Assembly (NCBI GenBank): GCA_012522805.1
Contig: JAAYJS010000003.1
Location: 1-39,641 of the forward strand
Direction of reading: 5' to 3'
From: Eubacteriaceae bacterium
GTDB lineage: Bacteria; Bacillota; Clostridia; Eubacteriales; Eubacteriaceae
DNA length: 39,641 nt
Numbering within the stretch: the stretch's first letter is position 1; every line of letters starts with the position of its first letter. A model generated the notes under the pieces. It ran no database searches. It saw only the letters and a program-made list of their open reading frames with translations, and had not been told where the DNA came from. The position numbers and the translations under genes are program-made. Positions 1-8,900 of the stretch are shown one piece after another.

Positions 1-257
1 ATGTTGACCCCAATCATGCCTTTATTTTTGCTGATTTTTCTAACTTTTTCAACTTCTTTCAATAAAGCTCTGTGATTGGCTTCCATCGGATTGGATAAAA
101 TATCTTTTTCTCGATATCCGATATGGACCGATGATATGACGCCCATGCCGCCTTCTGCAGCCACAGCACCCGCCAATCCGCCTAAGGAAATACCAACGCC
201 CATACCACCTTGAATAATGGGGACGCTGATACCTTTGTTTCTGATTTTTATGAACAT
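1..257 (-). CDS. FabK/nitronate monooxygenase-like flavoprotein, partial (N-terminus only)
   Basis: The first 85 codons of an FMN-dependent TIM-barrel oxidoreductase of the NMO/FabK superfamily lie here; the rest is beyond the left edge. The start MFIKIRNKGISVPIIQGGMG carries the N-terminal QGGM flavin-binding signature, followed by a glycine/alanine-rich helix (GLAGAVAAEGGMGVI). The ATG is preceded by AAGAGG and overlaps the last 10 bases of fabK, so it is the next gene of the same operon and probably translationally coupled. It is a paralogue of fabK, not a copy. The insertion after the GGMGVI loop (HIGYREKDILSNPMEAN) looks more like nitronate monooxygenase or a stand-alone flavin reductase than enoyl-ACP reductase. 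Substrate cannot be told from this fragment. Confidence 0.85.
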   Translation of the reverse strand, partial: MFIKIRNKGISVPIIQGGMGVGISLGGLAGAVAAEGGMGVISSVHIGYREKDILSNPMEANHRALLKEVEKVRKISKNKGMIGVN

Positions 258-1189
258 ATTAACCTCTTGCGATTGGTTAAATAGTCTTGATAGAGACCTT
301 CCAATATTTCTTTTACAGACCCTCTTTGGTTCACTTGCCCTACAACCAGTCCCGCCATTAAAGATCCGTTGTCGAGGTCTCCTTCGAAAACTGCTTTTTT
401 AAGGGAGCCCAAGGTAAAGACTTCTAGTTGCATCGGTGTCCAACCTTCTTTTTCTTTAGCGATATACTCCCGAGACATAGGGTTTCTGATTAAGCGAACC
501 GGTGTACCACCAATACGACCCGTTACGGTTATTTGTGAGCTTTTGGCTTTGAGAATTCGGTTCTTATAATTTTCATGAATCGGGCATTCATCAGCAACCA
601 ATAGGAGCGTTCCAATCTGTACACCTGCAGCACCCAAGGCTTCCGCAGCCAGCATTTGTCTGCCACTGGCAATACCGCCGGCTGCAATGACGGGCAAATC
701 TATTTCCGCACAAATTTGCGGCACTAGAGTCATGGTGGTCATTTCACCAATATGCCCGCCTCCCTCGGTGCCTTCTGCAATAATGCCATCGACACCTAAA
801 GAGGCCATTCTGATAGCTAAGCTGGGAACGGAAACAACCGGAAAAACCTTGATGTCGTGCTCTTTCCAAAGCTTGACATATTGTCCCGGATTTCCTGCGC
901 CGGTGGTCACTAAAAAAACCTTTTCTTCGCAAACGACCTGAGCCATTTTTTCTGATTCCGGGTTCAACAACATGATATTGACACCAAAAGGTTTGTCGGT
1001 TAGCTCTGCGCATCGTCTAATTTCCCGTCGCAAACTCTCTGCGTCCATACCGCCGGCACCAATAATACCTAAACCACCGGCATTTGAAACAGCAGCAGCA
1101 AAACTTCCCGTTGCGATATTTGCCATACCGCCCTGTAAGATGGGATACTTGATCCCTAATTGTTCATTTAATTTCATTATTTTTACCAT
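248..1189 (-). CDS. fabK: Enoyl-ACP reductase II (FMN-dependent FabK)
   Basis: This is the last reductive step of the fatty-acid elongation cycle, trans-2-enoyl-ACP to acyl-ACP, using FMN and NAD(P)H in the cytosol. The 313-residue protein has the family's usual length. It shows the N-terminal YPILQGGMANIA motif, the phosphate-binding TTGAGNP loop near residue 96, the EGTEGGGHIG motif with conserved His146, and PVIAAGGIASG and GAAGVQIGT further on. FabK replaces FabI in many Firmicutes and is insensitive to triclosan (family knowledge). The first ATG overlaps the fabH stop by 7 bases (ATGGTAA) and has no clear ribosome site of its own, so coupling is likely; the ATG at codon 5 is an alternative start. 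Confidence 0.96.
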   Translation of the reverse strand: MVKIMKLNEQLGIKYPILQGGMANIATGSFAAAVSNAGGLGIIGAGGMDAESLRREIRRCAELTDKPFGVNIMLLNPESEKMAQVVCEEKVFLVTTGAGNPGQYVKLWKEHDIKVFPVVSVPSLAIRMASLGVDGIIAEGTEGGGHIGEMTTMTLVPQICAEIDLPVIAAGGIASGRQMLAAEALGAAGVQIGTLLLVADECPIHENYKNRILKAKSSQITVTGRIGGTPVRLIRNPMSREYIAKEKEGWTPMQLEVFTLGSLKKAVFEGDLDNGSLMAGLVVGQVNQRGSVKEILEGLYQDYLTNRKRLICS

Positions 1190-2115
1190 TTAAACAAAGC
1201 GGTGACCCAAGAAAATCCGGCACCGAACCCCATTAACATCACCCATTGACCGGGCTTAATCTGATTATTTTTGACCATGTCATCCAGTGCAATCGGAAGA
1301 CTGGCTGAGGAAGTGTTACCCATTCTGTCGATATTCATAAAAAATCTGGAAATCGGCAAACCGGCCTTTTTAGCTACATGTTCAATAATCCGACTATTGG
1401 CCTGATGACAAACAATGTGCGATACATCTTCCCCACGGATTCCGGCTTTTGCCAATGTTCTTTCCATGGAATCCGGTAGTGTTCTGGATGCAAATCGAAA
1501 AACATTTTTGCCCTGCATACTGAGTGCACCCAAGGGCACATCAACTTGAATGCCCGGAACATAAATATCTTTAAGATTACTACGAGTCCCTTCATCGAAG
1601 TAAATAGCATCTTCATTTTTTTCAACTAAGGTTACGCCGGCACCATCTGCAAAAATAACCGCCGTGGTGCGATCATGCATATCCAAAACTTTAGAGATGA
1701 CTTCTGCACCTAAAACTAAAGCCATTCGCTTATTCTTTAAAAATGCTTCTGCTAAATGTAAACCTGCAACGTAACCGCTACACCCCATATTAAAATCAAT
1801 GGCAAATAATTCTTCTTGAAGACCTAAAGGTGCTTGCAAGGATGCCGCAATTGATGGCGCCACTATATCCGGTGTAAAGGTTGCGACAAATATCGCATCA
1901 ATTTTTTCTTTTTCCTCTTCAGTTAAACCCAATGCCTCGCAGGCCATTAAGGCTATCTGAGACGTGTCTTCCTCTTTGGAAGAAAAATGCCTTTTTTTGA
2001 TACCGGTTCTTTCTGAAATCCATTGATCAGAAGTGTCTAAAAATGTTTCAAACTCAGAATTAGGTACAATTCTCTTAGGTAAGTATTTTGCTGTTTTTCT
2101 TATTCTAATTCCCAT
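1183..2115 (-). CDS. fabH: 3-oxoacyl-ACP synthase III (KAS III)
   Basis: FabH condenses an acyl-CoA primer with malonyl-ACP and so starts fatty-acid synthesis. The 310-residue thiolase-fold protein has the catalytic triad in place: Cys112 in NMGCSGY, His237 in CHQANSR and Asn267 in GNTSSAS. The N-terminal DTSDQWISERTGI motif and the C-terminal GFGAGFSWV loop are also typical. The gene shares one base with the end of accA (TAATG) and has its own ribosome site, GGGAGAGG, inside accA. It lies fifth from the end of the acc run, so primer supply and malonyl-CoA supply are made together. No frameshift or missing residue was seen. Confidence 0.97.
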   Translation of the reverse strand: MGIRIRKTAKYLPKRIVPNSEFETFLDTSDQWISERTGIKKRHFSSKEEDTSQIALMACEALGLTEEEKEKIDAIFVATFTPDIVAPSIAASLQAPLGLQEELFAIDFNMGCSGYVAGLHLAEAFLKNKRMALVLGAEVISKVLDMHDRTTAVIFADGAGVTLVEKNEDAIYFDEGTRSNLKDIYVPGIQVDVPLGALSMQGKNVFRFASRTLPDSMERTLAKAGIRGEDVSHIVCHQANSRIIEHVAKKAGLPISRFFMNIDRMGNTSSASLPIALDDMVKNNQIKPGQWVMLMGFGAGFSWVTALFKW

Positions 2116-3053
2116 TAAAACCCTCTCCCAATTCTTCTAAATTTTTGCATACGCAAATGTTTTAAGCGATCTTCGGAAAAACGCTTTAACCGTTTCAGCT
2201 CCTCTTCGATTGCCAGTTTGACTCGTTTTAAATTGTTGTCAAATTCTGATTTTTCAAAGCAAACTTCCTCCTTGATAATGCGATCGCATACCCCAAAGGT
2301 TTTTAAGTCTTCTGCTGTTAATTTCATCATTTCCGCTGCTTCTTCCGAACGGTTACTGTCTTTCCATAAAATCGAAGCAAAACCTTCCGGGGTTAAGATC
2401 GAATAAACAGCATTTTCCAACATCATCACTTGATTGGCTACGGCTAAAGCCAAAGCCCCGCCGGAACCGCCTTCACCTGTAATAACGGTGATGACAGGTA
2501 CCTTCAAACCGGTCATACATTCAATGCATGAGGCGATCGCTTCTCCTTGACCTCTTTTCTCCGCTTCGGATCCGGGGTAAGCCCCCGGTGTGTCCACAAA
2601 GGTAATGATCGGTCTGTTGAATTTATCCGCTTGCCGCATCAGCCTGATGGCTTTGCGATACCCTTCGGGGCTGGGCATACCGAAATTGTATTTCAGGTTC
2701 TCTTCTAAGGTTTCCCCTTTAACAGTCGCCAAAAAAGTGACGGGATCTCCATTAAACTCCGCAATACCACCTGCTATACTCTTATCGTCACCAAATGCCC
2801 GGTCTCCATGAAAATATATCGGTTCGTCCAACAGTGTTTCAACAAATGTTTTGGTTTTTGGGCGTTTTGGATGTCGCGCTAGGTAAACTCTATCGGATGC
2901 ACTTAAGTTTTTAGAAGCTTTTTTTCTGGTTTTTACCTTTGCAATGTGCAAATCCTGCAATAAGTGAAAACGCACATTTTCATCGGTGAAGTTTTTAATT
3001 TTTTCTTCTTGTTTCACCAAAGCTCTGTACTTTTTTTCGTAGTTTTCTATCAT
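2115..3053 (-). CDS. accA: Acetyl-CoA carboxylase carboxyltransferase subunit alpha
   Basis: AccA is the alpha half of the carboxyltransferase that moves CO2 from carboxybiotin to acetyl-CoA, giving malonyl-CoA. At 312 residues it matches the family length. Diagnostic stretches are [39 protein letters not shown], the [10 protein letters not shown] crotonase-fold loop, [10 protein letters not shown] and [13 protein letters not shown]. The protein works in an alpha2beta2 complex with AccD, encoded directly upstream with a 4-base ATGA overlap, which suggests coupled translation in equal amounts. The C-terminal tail is rich in Lys and Arg. Confidence 0.97.
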   Translation of the reverse strand: MIENYEKKYRALVKQEEKIKNFTDENVRFHLLQDLHIAKVKTRKKASKNLSASDRVYLARHPKRPKTKTFVETLLDEPIYFHGDRAFGDDKSIAGGIAEFNGDPVTFLATVKGETLEENLKYNFGMPSPEGYRKAIRLMRQADKFNRPIITFVDTPGAYPGSEAEKRGQGEAIASCIECMTGLKVPVITVITGEGGSGGALALAVANQVMMLENAVYSILTPEGFASILWKDSNRSEEAAEMMKLTAEDLKTFGVCDRIIKEEVCFEKSEFDNNLKRVKLAIEEELKRLKRFSEDRLKHLRMQKFRRIGRGF

Positions 3054-3934
3054 TTCTTTTTTTCTCTACTATGAAGCGCAATTAAACGAGCAAGGGTTGT
3101 TTTTAACTCCTGTCGATGGATAACAGCATCGATAAACCCATGTTTCTGCATAAATTCCGACCGCTGAAAACCTTCCGGAAGTTTTTCGCCGATGGTCTGT
3201 TCAATGACGCGTTGCCCGGCAAAACCAACCAATGCGTTGGGTTCCGCCAAAATAATATCTCCTAAGGAGGCAAAACTAGCCGTCACACCACCCGTGGTCG
3301 GATGTGTAACACAGGAAATAAATAGTAAACCTTTCTCTCCGTGTTCGCGTACGGCACCTGCCGTCTTGGCCATCTGCATCAGCGAAAGGATACCCTCTTG
3401 CATACGTGCACCGCCGCTGGCTGAAAAAATAATGACCGGCCATTTTTTATCGCCGGCCATTTCGAAGCCTCGAGTAATTTGTTCTCCGACATAGGTACCC
3501 ATGCTTCCCATCATAAATGCAGCATCCATCGCCATGGCAACGAGGGGTAAAGTGTCGATGGTTCCCCTTGCCACCACAACGGCTTCTTCCGCATCGGTCT
3601 TATTGAGCAAATCTCTCATCTTTTCTTTGTAACCGGGAAAAGATAAGGGGTTTCTATAACGCGCTCTTCTTTGTATTTCTTCGTATTCCGGATCCAATAT
3701 CAGGTCCAAACGCTCTCTTGCTCCCATGGAAAAATGGTAATCGCAATCGGGACAGACTTTTCCGAGTTCTTTTAAACGATCGGTCAGAATATTGCTGCCA
3801 CAATTGGGGCATTGGGTGAAAAGATGTTGTGGTATGTTTATCTTGTCTTTGATATTGATTTCGACATCTTCTTCTTTTTTTCTTCTTCTTTTAATTAAAC
3901 GAATTAAATTTCTACGTTTTAAAAAGTTGTTCAT
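3050..3934 (-). CDS. accD: Acetyl-CoA carboxylase carboxyltransferase subunit beta
   Basis: AccD is the beta half of the acetyl-CoA carboxyltransferase. The 294-residue protein starts with a basic stretch (residues 1-22, many Arg/Lys) and then a four-cysteine zinc ribbon, Cys42, Cys45, Cys61 and Cys64, as in bacterial AccD. The crotonase-like core follows, with [43 protein letters not shown] and [10 protein letters not shown]. In E. coli the zinc ribbon binds nucleic acid and gives autoregulation; whether that holds here is unknown. The gene is 7 bases after accC and overlaps accA by 4 bases. Confidence 0.97.
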   Translation of the reverse strand: MNNFLKRRNLIRLIKRRRKKEEDVEINIKDKINIPQHLFTQCPNCGSNILTDRLKELGKVCPDCDYHFSMGARERLDLILDPEYEEIQRRARYRNPLSFPGYKEKMRDLLNKTDAEEAVVVARGTIDTLPLVAMAMDAAFMMGSMGTYVGEQITRGFEMAGDKKWPVIIFSASGGARMQEGILSLMQMAKTAGAVREHGEKGLLFISCVTHPTTGGVTASFASLGDIILAEPNALVGFAGQRVIEQTIGEKLPEGFQRSEFMQKHGFIDAVIHRQELKTTLARLIALHSREKKK

Positions 3935-3941
3935 CCTTCAC

Positions 3942-5312
3942 CTATTCTTCCAACACCATCAAAGAAAGCAGTGCATCTTTCTTTTTTTCCATAAAACCCG
4001 TATCAAATTGCCCACGAATAAAATCGGGATCGTGCAAAATGGTATACTGAAAAGCTGAGTTCGTCTGGACACCTTCGATGATCGTCTCTTCAAGCGCACA
4101 TCGCAACTTACGTATGGCTTCCAAACGATTATTACCTAAAACAATAATTTTACCAATCATTGAATCGTAAAAAGGGCTGACCTCTCCACCGGTATACAAA
4201 AGTGAATCAAATCGAATGTTCATGCCACCGGGTTCATGAAGAAAAAGGATCTCTCCCGAAGACGGCGTAAAATCCTTTTGCGGAATTTCCGCATTGATGC
4301 GACATTCCATTGCCCAACCGCGCATACAAATGTCATCTTGCTTCACAGATAAAGGAAGGTCGCTGGCAATGCGCAATTGTTCTTTGATTAAATCGATCCC
4401 GGTTACCATTTCCGTTACGGGGTGCTCTACCTGTATACGGGTATTCATTTCTATGAAATAAAAATTCTTTTCTTTGTCTACGACAAATTCTACGGTGCCT
4501 GCATTTTTGTAACCGCAAGCTTTTGCGGCACGTATGGCAACGGTACCCATTTTTTCGCGAAGGTCATCATCTAAAAATAAGGAAGGCGACTCCTCCAACA
4601 TTTTTTGATTTTTCCTTTGGATGGAACAATCTCTTTCTCCCAGATGAACCACGTTGCCAAGATGATCCGCTAAAATTTGAAATTCTATATGACGAGGGTT
4701 GAGAATGAGCTTTTCAATGTAGACTCTGTCGTCGGCAAAGCAAGCTTTCGCTTCGGAACGGGCACTGTCAAAAGCAGACCGGACTTCCTCTTCTTTGTCT
4801 ACACGTCTCATCCCTCGACCGCCGCCACCCGAAGAGGCTTTGATCAATACGGGAAACCCGATTTCGCGGCATACTTTGATGGCCTCTTCTAAAGTTGCCA
4901 CAGGGCCGTCAGATCCGGGAACCGTGGGGACACCATTGCTTTCCATGCATTTTTTTGCAGCGGATTTATCCCCCATTTGTTCAATGACATCTGCAGAGGG
5001 ACCGATAAAGGTAATACCGCAGGCTTCCACGGCTCTAACAAAATCGGGGTTTTCAGATAGAAAACCATACCCCGGATGAATGGCATCGCAATTGGTGAGA
5101 ACCGCTGCACTTAAAATAGATGCAACATTTAAATAGGAATAAGCGGCTTGTGCCGGACCGACACAAATAGATTGATCAGCCATTTGAACGTGAAGCTGAT
5201 GCTGATCGGGAACGGAATAAATAGAAACAGTTTCTATTCCCATTTCTCGACATGCCCGAATAATGCGTATGGCAATTTCGCCTCTGTTAGCAATCAATAC
5301 CCGTTTAAACAC
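3942..5312 (-). CDS. accC: Acetyl-CoA carboxylase biotin carboxylase subunit
   Basis: AccC carboxylates the biotin carried on AccB, using ATP and bicarbonate. The 456-residue ATP-grasp protein has the N-terminal FKRVLIANRGEIAIRI motif, the AIHPGYGFLSEN motif, the glycine-rich ATP lid SSGGGGRGM (about residues 160-168), GERDCSIQRKNQK, and the catalytic RIQVEHPVTE segment beginning at Arg292. The length is that of a stand-alone biotin carboxylase; there is no fused carrier domain. The start overlaps the end of accB by 8 bases. All visible catalytic residues are present. Confidence 0.97.
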   Translation of the reverse strand: MFKRVLIANRGEIAIRIIRACREMGIETVSIYSVPDQHQLHVQMADQSICVGPAQAAYSYLNVASILSAAVLTNCDAIHPGYGFLSENPDFVRAVEACGITFIGPSADVIEQMGDKSAAKKCMESNGVPTVPGSDGPVATLEEAIKVCREIGFPVLIKASSGGGGRGMRRVDKEEEVRSAFDSARSEAKACFADDRVYIEKLILNPRHIEFQILADHLGNVVHLGERDCSIQRKNQKMLEESPSLFLDDDLREKMGTVAIRAAKACGYKNAGTVEFVVDKEKNFYFIEMNTRIQVEHPVTEMVTGIDLIKEQLRIASDLPLSVKQDDICMRGWAMECRINAEIPQKDFTPSSGEILFLHEPGGMNIRFDSLLYTGGEVSPFYDSMIGKIIVLGNNRLEAIRKLRCALEETIIEGVQTNSAFQYTILHDPDFIRGQFDTGFMEKKKDALLSLMVLEE

Positions 5313-5751
5313 CGGTTACCTCTATTTCTATCAGCGGCGTATCGTATTCCACCAACTCTCCGTTTGCTATGAAAATCTCTTTCACAACACCGGATACCGG
5401 AGAAACCACTTCGTTGATCATTTTCATGGCTTCGATGATGCACAACACCTGACCTTTGGCGATCTGATCTCCTATTTTGATAAAAGGAGGGGATTTTGGA
5501 GAAGGAGCCTCATAAAAAACACCGACCATCGGCGCTTTGACAATATGCCCGGAGGTTTGATTGTCGTCCGTCGATGGTTCGGCGGTGTTATTCGTAGATT
5601 CACGGACCATAGCCGGTATCATACCAAGATCTTGGGTCCTTTGTTTTTCCTTTTTTAAGTTAAGCTCAAAATCCCCTTGCTTAAGGGCCAACTCAGAAAG
5701 ACTCAGAGAGTCAAATAGGCGTATCAGGCTTTCAAGCTCTTTTAAGTCCAT
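5305..5751 (-). CDS. accB: Biotin carboxyl carrier protein of acetyl-CoA carboxylase
   Basis: AccB carries the biotin that shuttles CO2 between AccC and AccD/AccA. The 148-residue protein has the usual three parts: an N-terminal AccC-docking helix (residues 1-34), a Thr/Asn/Ser-rich linker (about 40-70) and a C-terminal biotinyl domain. Lys110 in the EAMKM motif is the expected biotinylation site. The biotinyl domain opens with VKAPMVGVFY. The start codon shares one base with the acpP stop (TAATG), so the carrier proteins for malonyl-CoA synthesis and for acyl chains are translated in tandem. Confidence 0.97.
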   Translation of the reverse strand: MDLKELESLIRLFDSLSLSELALKQGDFELNLKKEKQRTQDLGMIPAMVRESTNNTAEPSTDDNQTSGHIVKAPMVGVFYEAPSPKSPPFIKIGDQIAKGQVLCIIEAMKMINEVVSPVSGVVKEIFIANGELVEYDTPLIEIEVTGV

Positions 5752-5981
5752 TATTGACGACTCTCAATATATGAACAGATATCGCCTACAGTTTTTAGTT
5801 CTGCAAAGTCTTCGTCTTCGATTTCTATGTCAAACTCATCTTCTAAAGCCATGCTTAATTCTACAGCATCTAAAGAGTCTGCACCTAAATCATCGATAAG
5901 ATTGGCATCCATCACAACGGCATCTGCTTCGCATCCTAAGTTTTCAACAATAATGTTTTTAACAGTATCAAATATCATCAT
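5751..5981 (-). CDS. acpP: Acyl carrier protein
   Basis: ACP holds the growing acyl chain on a 4'-phosphopantetheine arm attached to Ser36 in the GADSLDAVE motif. The 76-residue acidic four-helix protein is of standard length. It is the first gene of the operon, with a strong ribosome site (AAGGAG, 6 bases before ATG) and a near-consensus promoter about 60 bases upstream. Its place in front of accBCDA and fabH means the most abundant product of the pathway is translated first. An ATG doublet opens the gene; the first is used here. Confidence 0.97.
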   Translation of the reverse strand: MMIFDTVKNIIVENLGCEADAVVMDANLIDDLGADSLDAVELSMALEDEFDIEIEDEDFAELKTVGDICSYIESRQ

Positions 5982-6039
5982 ATTCTCCTTAATTATTTAT
6001 TCTACAAAATGAATAAATATATTTATGTATTTTATGGTT

Positions 6040-6068
6040 ATTCTAGACTTTATTTATAAATATGTCAA
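6040..6068 (-). promoter_or_regulatory. Sigma-A promoter of the acpP-acc-fab operon, with a dyad on the -35
   Basis: On the minus strand a perfect -35 (TTGACA, 6063-6068) is followed after 17 bases by TAGAAT (6040-6045), a 5/6 match to the -10. It sits 58 bases upstream of the acpP ATG. The -35 overlaps a dyad, GTCAA-5-TTGAC (6064-6078), a possible repressor site. It does not look like the known FapR or FabT boxes, so the regulator is unassigned. Confidence 0.75.
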
Positions 6069-6139
6069 GAGTTTTGACCTTTTGTCTGATTTATTTTCAT
6101 CATCACCATGCAAAGTTAAAGATTTTTTATTGTATAAAA

Positions 6140-6177
6140 GATCAAAGGAGGCCGGGTGTACCCGGCCTCCTTTGATC
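6140..6177 (-). terminator. Rho-independent terminator of the pot operon
   Basis: A perfect 17-bp GC-rich stem (arms 6140-6156 and 6161-6177, loop of 4) begins one base after the potD stop and is followed on the minus strand by TTTTAT. It separates potABCD from the fatty-acid operon. Confidence 0.85.
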
Positions 6178-6178
6178 G

Positions 6179-7237
6179 TCATTGGTTTTTAACTTCCTGC
6201 CAAATATCGTCGTAAATTTTTACCATATCTCCAGGATCTCTAAAGACTTCCAATTTTTCTAAAACTTTTTTAGGCGGATACGCCACCTCACTGTTTTGAA
6301 GTTCCTCTTCCAGTAACTCTTTAGCTGCTGTGCTGGGAATTGAGTACCATATAAACTCAGCGTTTTGAGCTGCATTTTCCGGTGCCAACATAAAATTAAT
6401 AAACTTTTCTGCATTTTCCGGATGTTGAGCGTTTGCCGGTATCACCATGGCGTCAAACCATAAATTAGACCCTTCTAAAGGAATTGCATAGGCTAAATCC
6501 TCATTTTCAGAAAGGGCCTCCACTGCATCGCCGGAGTACATTACAGCTAAGGCTGCCTCTCCGTTAATCATAATATCCTTAGTTTGATCTACCAAGTAAG
6601 CATAAACCAAGGGGTATTGTTCTTTCAGTAAAGCTTCTGCTTCTTTTAATTGATCGAAATCTGTGGCATTCATAGAATAACCCAATAAAGCCAAGGCAAT
6701 ACCAATAGAATCTCTGGAGGAGTCCAACATCACAATTTGTCGTTCATACTTTTTATTCCAAAGGATCTCCCAAGATTCTACAGGATCTTCCACCAAAGTC
6801 GTATTGTAAACAATGCCTAAAGTCCCCCAGAAAAAAGGGGCAGAGTACTTCTGGTTTGGATCGTAGGAGTGATAAAGATATTCCCGATCTACGTATTTTA
6901 AATTGGGTACATTTTTCCAATTGATGGGGCGCAACATATCTTCATTGCTCATTTTTTCTATCATATAGTCCGAAGGTACCACCACATCGTAATTGGATCC
7001 ACCGTTTTTCAATTTGACGTACATGTCTTCGTTGGTGTTGAAATTCGAGTAGATGACTTTGACACCGGTTTCTTCTTCAAATTTTGTGAGAAGATCCTTA
7101 TCGATGTACTCCCCCCAATTATAAATATTGACAATATTTTTTTCGTTTTGAGCTTTATCTGAGCAGGAGGATGTCACACATAGAATTGCGACTAAACAAA
7201 TTGCAACGACTATTTTTAAACCGTATTTTTTCATCAT
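6179..7237 (-). CDS. potD: Spermidine/putrescine-binding lipoprotein PotD
   Basis: PotD is the extracellular substrate-binding subunit of a polyamine ABC importer. The 352-residue protein opens with a lipoprotein signal peptide: Lys3-Lys4, a hydrophobic core, and VTSSC with Cys25 as the likely lipid-anchored residue; the Thr at -3 is not the commonest choice. The mature part has features of the PotD/PotF family: NIYNWGEYID near the N-terminus, GVKVIYSNFNTNEDMYVKL, VPSDYMIEKM and the WGTLGIVYN segment. It is the last gene of potABCD and ends one base before a strong terminator. Spermidine versus putrescine preference cannot be read off safely. Confidence 0.94.
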   Translation of the reverse strand: MMKKYGLKIVVAICLVAILCVTSSCSDKAQNEKNIVNIYNWGEYIDKDLLTKFEEETGVKVIYSNFNTNEDMYVKLKNGGSNYDVVVPSDYMIEKMSNEDMLRPINWKNVPNLKYVDREYLYHSYDPNQKYSAPFFWGTLGIVYNTTLVEDPVESWEILWNKKYERQIVMLDSSRDSIGIALALLGYSMNATDFDQLKEAEALLKEQYPLVYAYLVDQTKDIMINGEAALAVMYSGDAVEALSENEDLAYAIPLEGSNLWFDAMVIPANAQHPENAEKFINFMLAPENAAQNAEFIWYSIPSTAAKELLEEELQNSEVAYPPKKVLEKLEVFRDPGDMVKIYDDIWQEVKNQ

Positions 7238-7242
7238 CTCTC

Positions 7243-8010
7243 CTACTCCGCACTTTTTGTTCTCAGATTCATAATGAGCATCAGCAACAACATCGTCCCG
7301 AAAATCAGTGCAGACAGCGCATTGATTTCAGGGTTAATGCCTCTTCTTGCCATGGAAAAGACCAACGTTGAAATGGTTTCAACTCCGTGGCCTGTCGTGA
7401 AAAACGATACGACAAAATCATCGACAGACAAGGTAAAAGCCATCAAGGCACCGGAAAAGATACCCGGTTTAATATAAGGGATGATGACCTTCCATAGGAT
7501 TTGTGCCGGTGTCGCCCCTAAATCCATGGCTGCTTCCGGAAGTGTTTGGGGCATTTGCTTTAATTTTGGCAAAACCGATAAAACCACATAGGGCACTGTA
7601 AATGCGATATGGGATAAAATCAAACTCAGCCGTCCAAAGTCCAACCCCAAACTGCGATACAAAACCATCAAACCCACAGCGATGACGATGTCGGGATTCA
7701 TGACGGGTATTTGATTGACAGCAAGCAATGCATTTCTTAGGTTTTTTCTATATTGTGAAATGCCGATGGCACCCAAAGATCCGATAATGGTTGAAACAAC
7801 GGTTGAAACAGCGGCCACAAAAAAAGTGTTCTTGACCGCTGATAAAATCTCGGCATCTTCTATCAAGAGTTGGTACCAAATTAAGGAAAAATTGTCCCAA
7901 CTCCCCCTGGTTTTCCCTTCATTAAAAGAAAAAACAATGAGGACCACAATCGGAGCATATAAAAATGCATAGATGACTGTCAAGTAGGTTCGTTTCCAGA
8001 ATTTAGTCAT
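7243..8010 (-). CDS. potC: Spermidine/putrescine ABC transporter permease PotC
   Basis: PotC is one of the two membrane permeases of the polyamine importer. The chosen start is the ATG of MTKFWKRTYLTVIYAF, 255 residues in all. It has GGAGG 6 bases upstream and matches the N-terminus of E. coli PotC; the frame stays open upstream, but that region is inside potB. About six membrane segments are visible, and the cytoplasmic EAA loop that contacts the ATPase reads EAAMDLGATPAQILWKVIIP. The motif FTLSVDDFVVSFFTTG is typical of PotC. The gene overlaps potB by 8 bases and ends 6 bases before potD. Confidence 0.95.
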   Translation of the reverse strand: MTKFWKRTYLTVIYAFLYAPIVVLIVFSFNEGKTRGSWDNFSLIWYQLLIEDAEILSAVKNTFFVAAVSTVVSTIIGSLGAIGISQYRKNLRNALLAVNQIPVMNPDIVIAVGLMVLYRSLGLDFGRLSLILSHIAFTVPYVVLSVLPKLKQMPQTLPEAAMDLGATPAQILWKVIIPYIKPGIFSGALMAFTLSVDDFVVSFFTTGHGVETISTLVFSMARRGINPEINALSALIFGTMLLLMLIMNLRTKSAE

Positions 8011-8890
8011 AATGCACCTCCTGTTGGTTGGTCTCCGGAAAAGCCACATCCTGATGAGTGTCCACCATATCGCTGGCTGAGGCATGCACTTTGTCTCTTT
8101 CTTCTCGGTCCGTGAAAAACAAAGACACCAATAAGAAGAGCATCAACACCACAGAGATGGCCGAACCGTAATGCCAATCGCCGGTTACGGTAAATTGTTG
8201 CTCAATGACATTGCCGATCAAATTCGTTTTATTACCACCTAACAAAGCTGTGATCTCAAAGGTGGAAATAGCCGGGATAAACACCATAGCCACTCCGGAC
8301 ACAACCCCCGGTAAGGATAAAGGAAAAATGACCTTTACAAAGGTTAACACCTTATTACAGCCTAAATCCGCTGCGGCTTCAATCAATCCCTGATCCATTT
8401 TTTCTAAAACCGTGTATATCGGTAAAATCATAAAGGGCAAAAAGTTATACACCATACCTAAAACAACAGCCCAATCGGTATATAAAATATCTAAGGGACC
8501 AAGACCGACCATCCTCAGCAAAGAATTTAAAATTCCGTTTTTAGATAAGATCGTCACCCACGCATATGTTCTGAGTAAAAAATTCATCCACATCGGTATC
8601 ACGATGAGCATGATTGCCGTTGCCCGGTAGCGTCCGGAAGTGCTCATGGCAATGATATACGCAAGAGGATAGCCGATGATCAGACATATAACTGTGGATA
8701 TCAAAGCGATTTTGAGGGATTGAAACAAGGTGCCCAAGGTACTGCCCGAAAAAAAGCGTACAAAATGTTGGGTGGTGAACTGGCCCGTTTCTCCGGTAAA
8801 GGCGTAAAAAATGACCATGAAGAGCGACACGACGATGAAGATAAGCGCCCAAACAACATAAGGTGCAGAAAGGTTTTTAAAGTGCTTCAT
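8003..8890 (-). CDS. potB: Spermidine/putrescine ABC transporter permease PotB
   Basis: PotB pairs with PotC to form the polyamine channel. The 295-residue protein has about six membrane helices and the EAA loop EAAADLGCNKVLTFVKVIFP, and shows the PotB-like RTYAW segment after the third helix. It starts 10 bases after potA with a ribosome site AGGTGGCGG. After the last membrane segment (ending LVSLFF) there is a hydrophilic, acidic tail of about 40 residues with no recognised motif. Confidence 0.94.
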   Translation of the reverse strand: MKHFKNLSAPYVVWALIFIVVSLFMVIFYAFTGETGQFTTQHFVRFFSGSTLGTLFQSLKIALISTVICLIIGYPLAYIIAMSTSGRYRATAIMLIVIPMWMNFLLRTYAWVTILSKNGILNSLLRMVGLGPLDILYTDWAVVLGMVYNFLPFMILPIYTVLEKMDQGLIEAAADLGCNKVLTFVKVIFPLSLPGVVSGVAMVFIPAISTFEITALLGGNKTNLIGNVIEQQFTVTGDWHYGSAISVVLMLFLLVSLFFTDREERDKVHASASDMVDTHQDVAFPETNQQEVHYD

Positions 8891-8900
8891 TACCCGCCAC

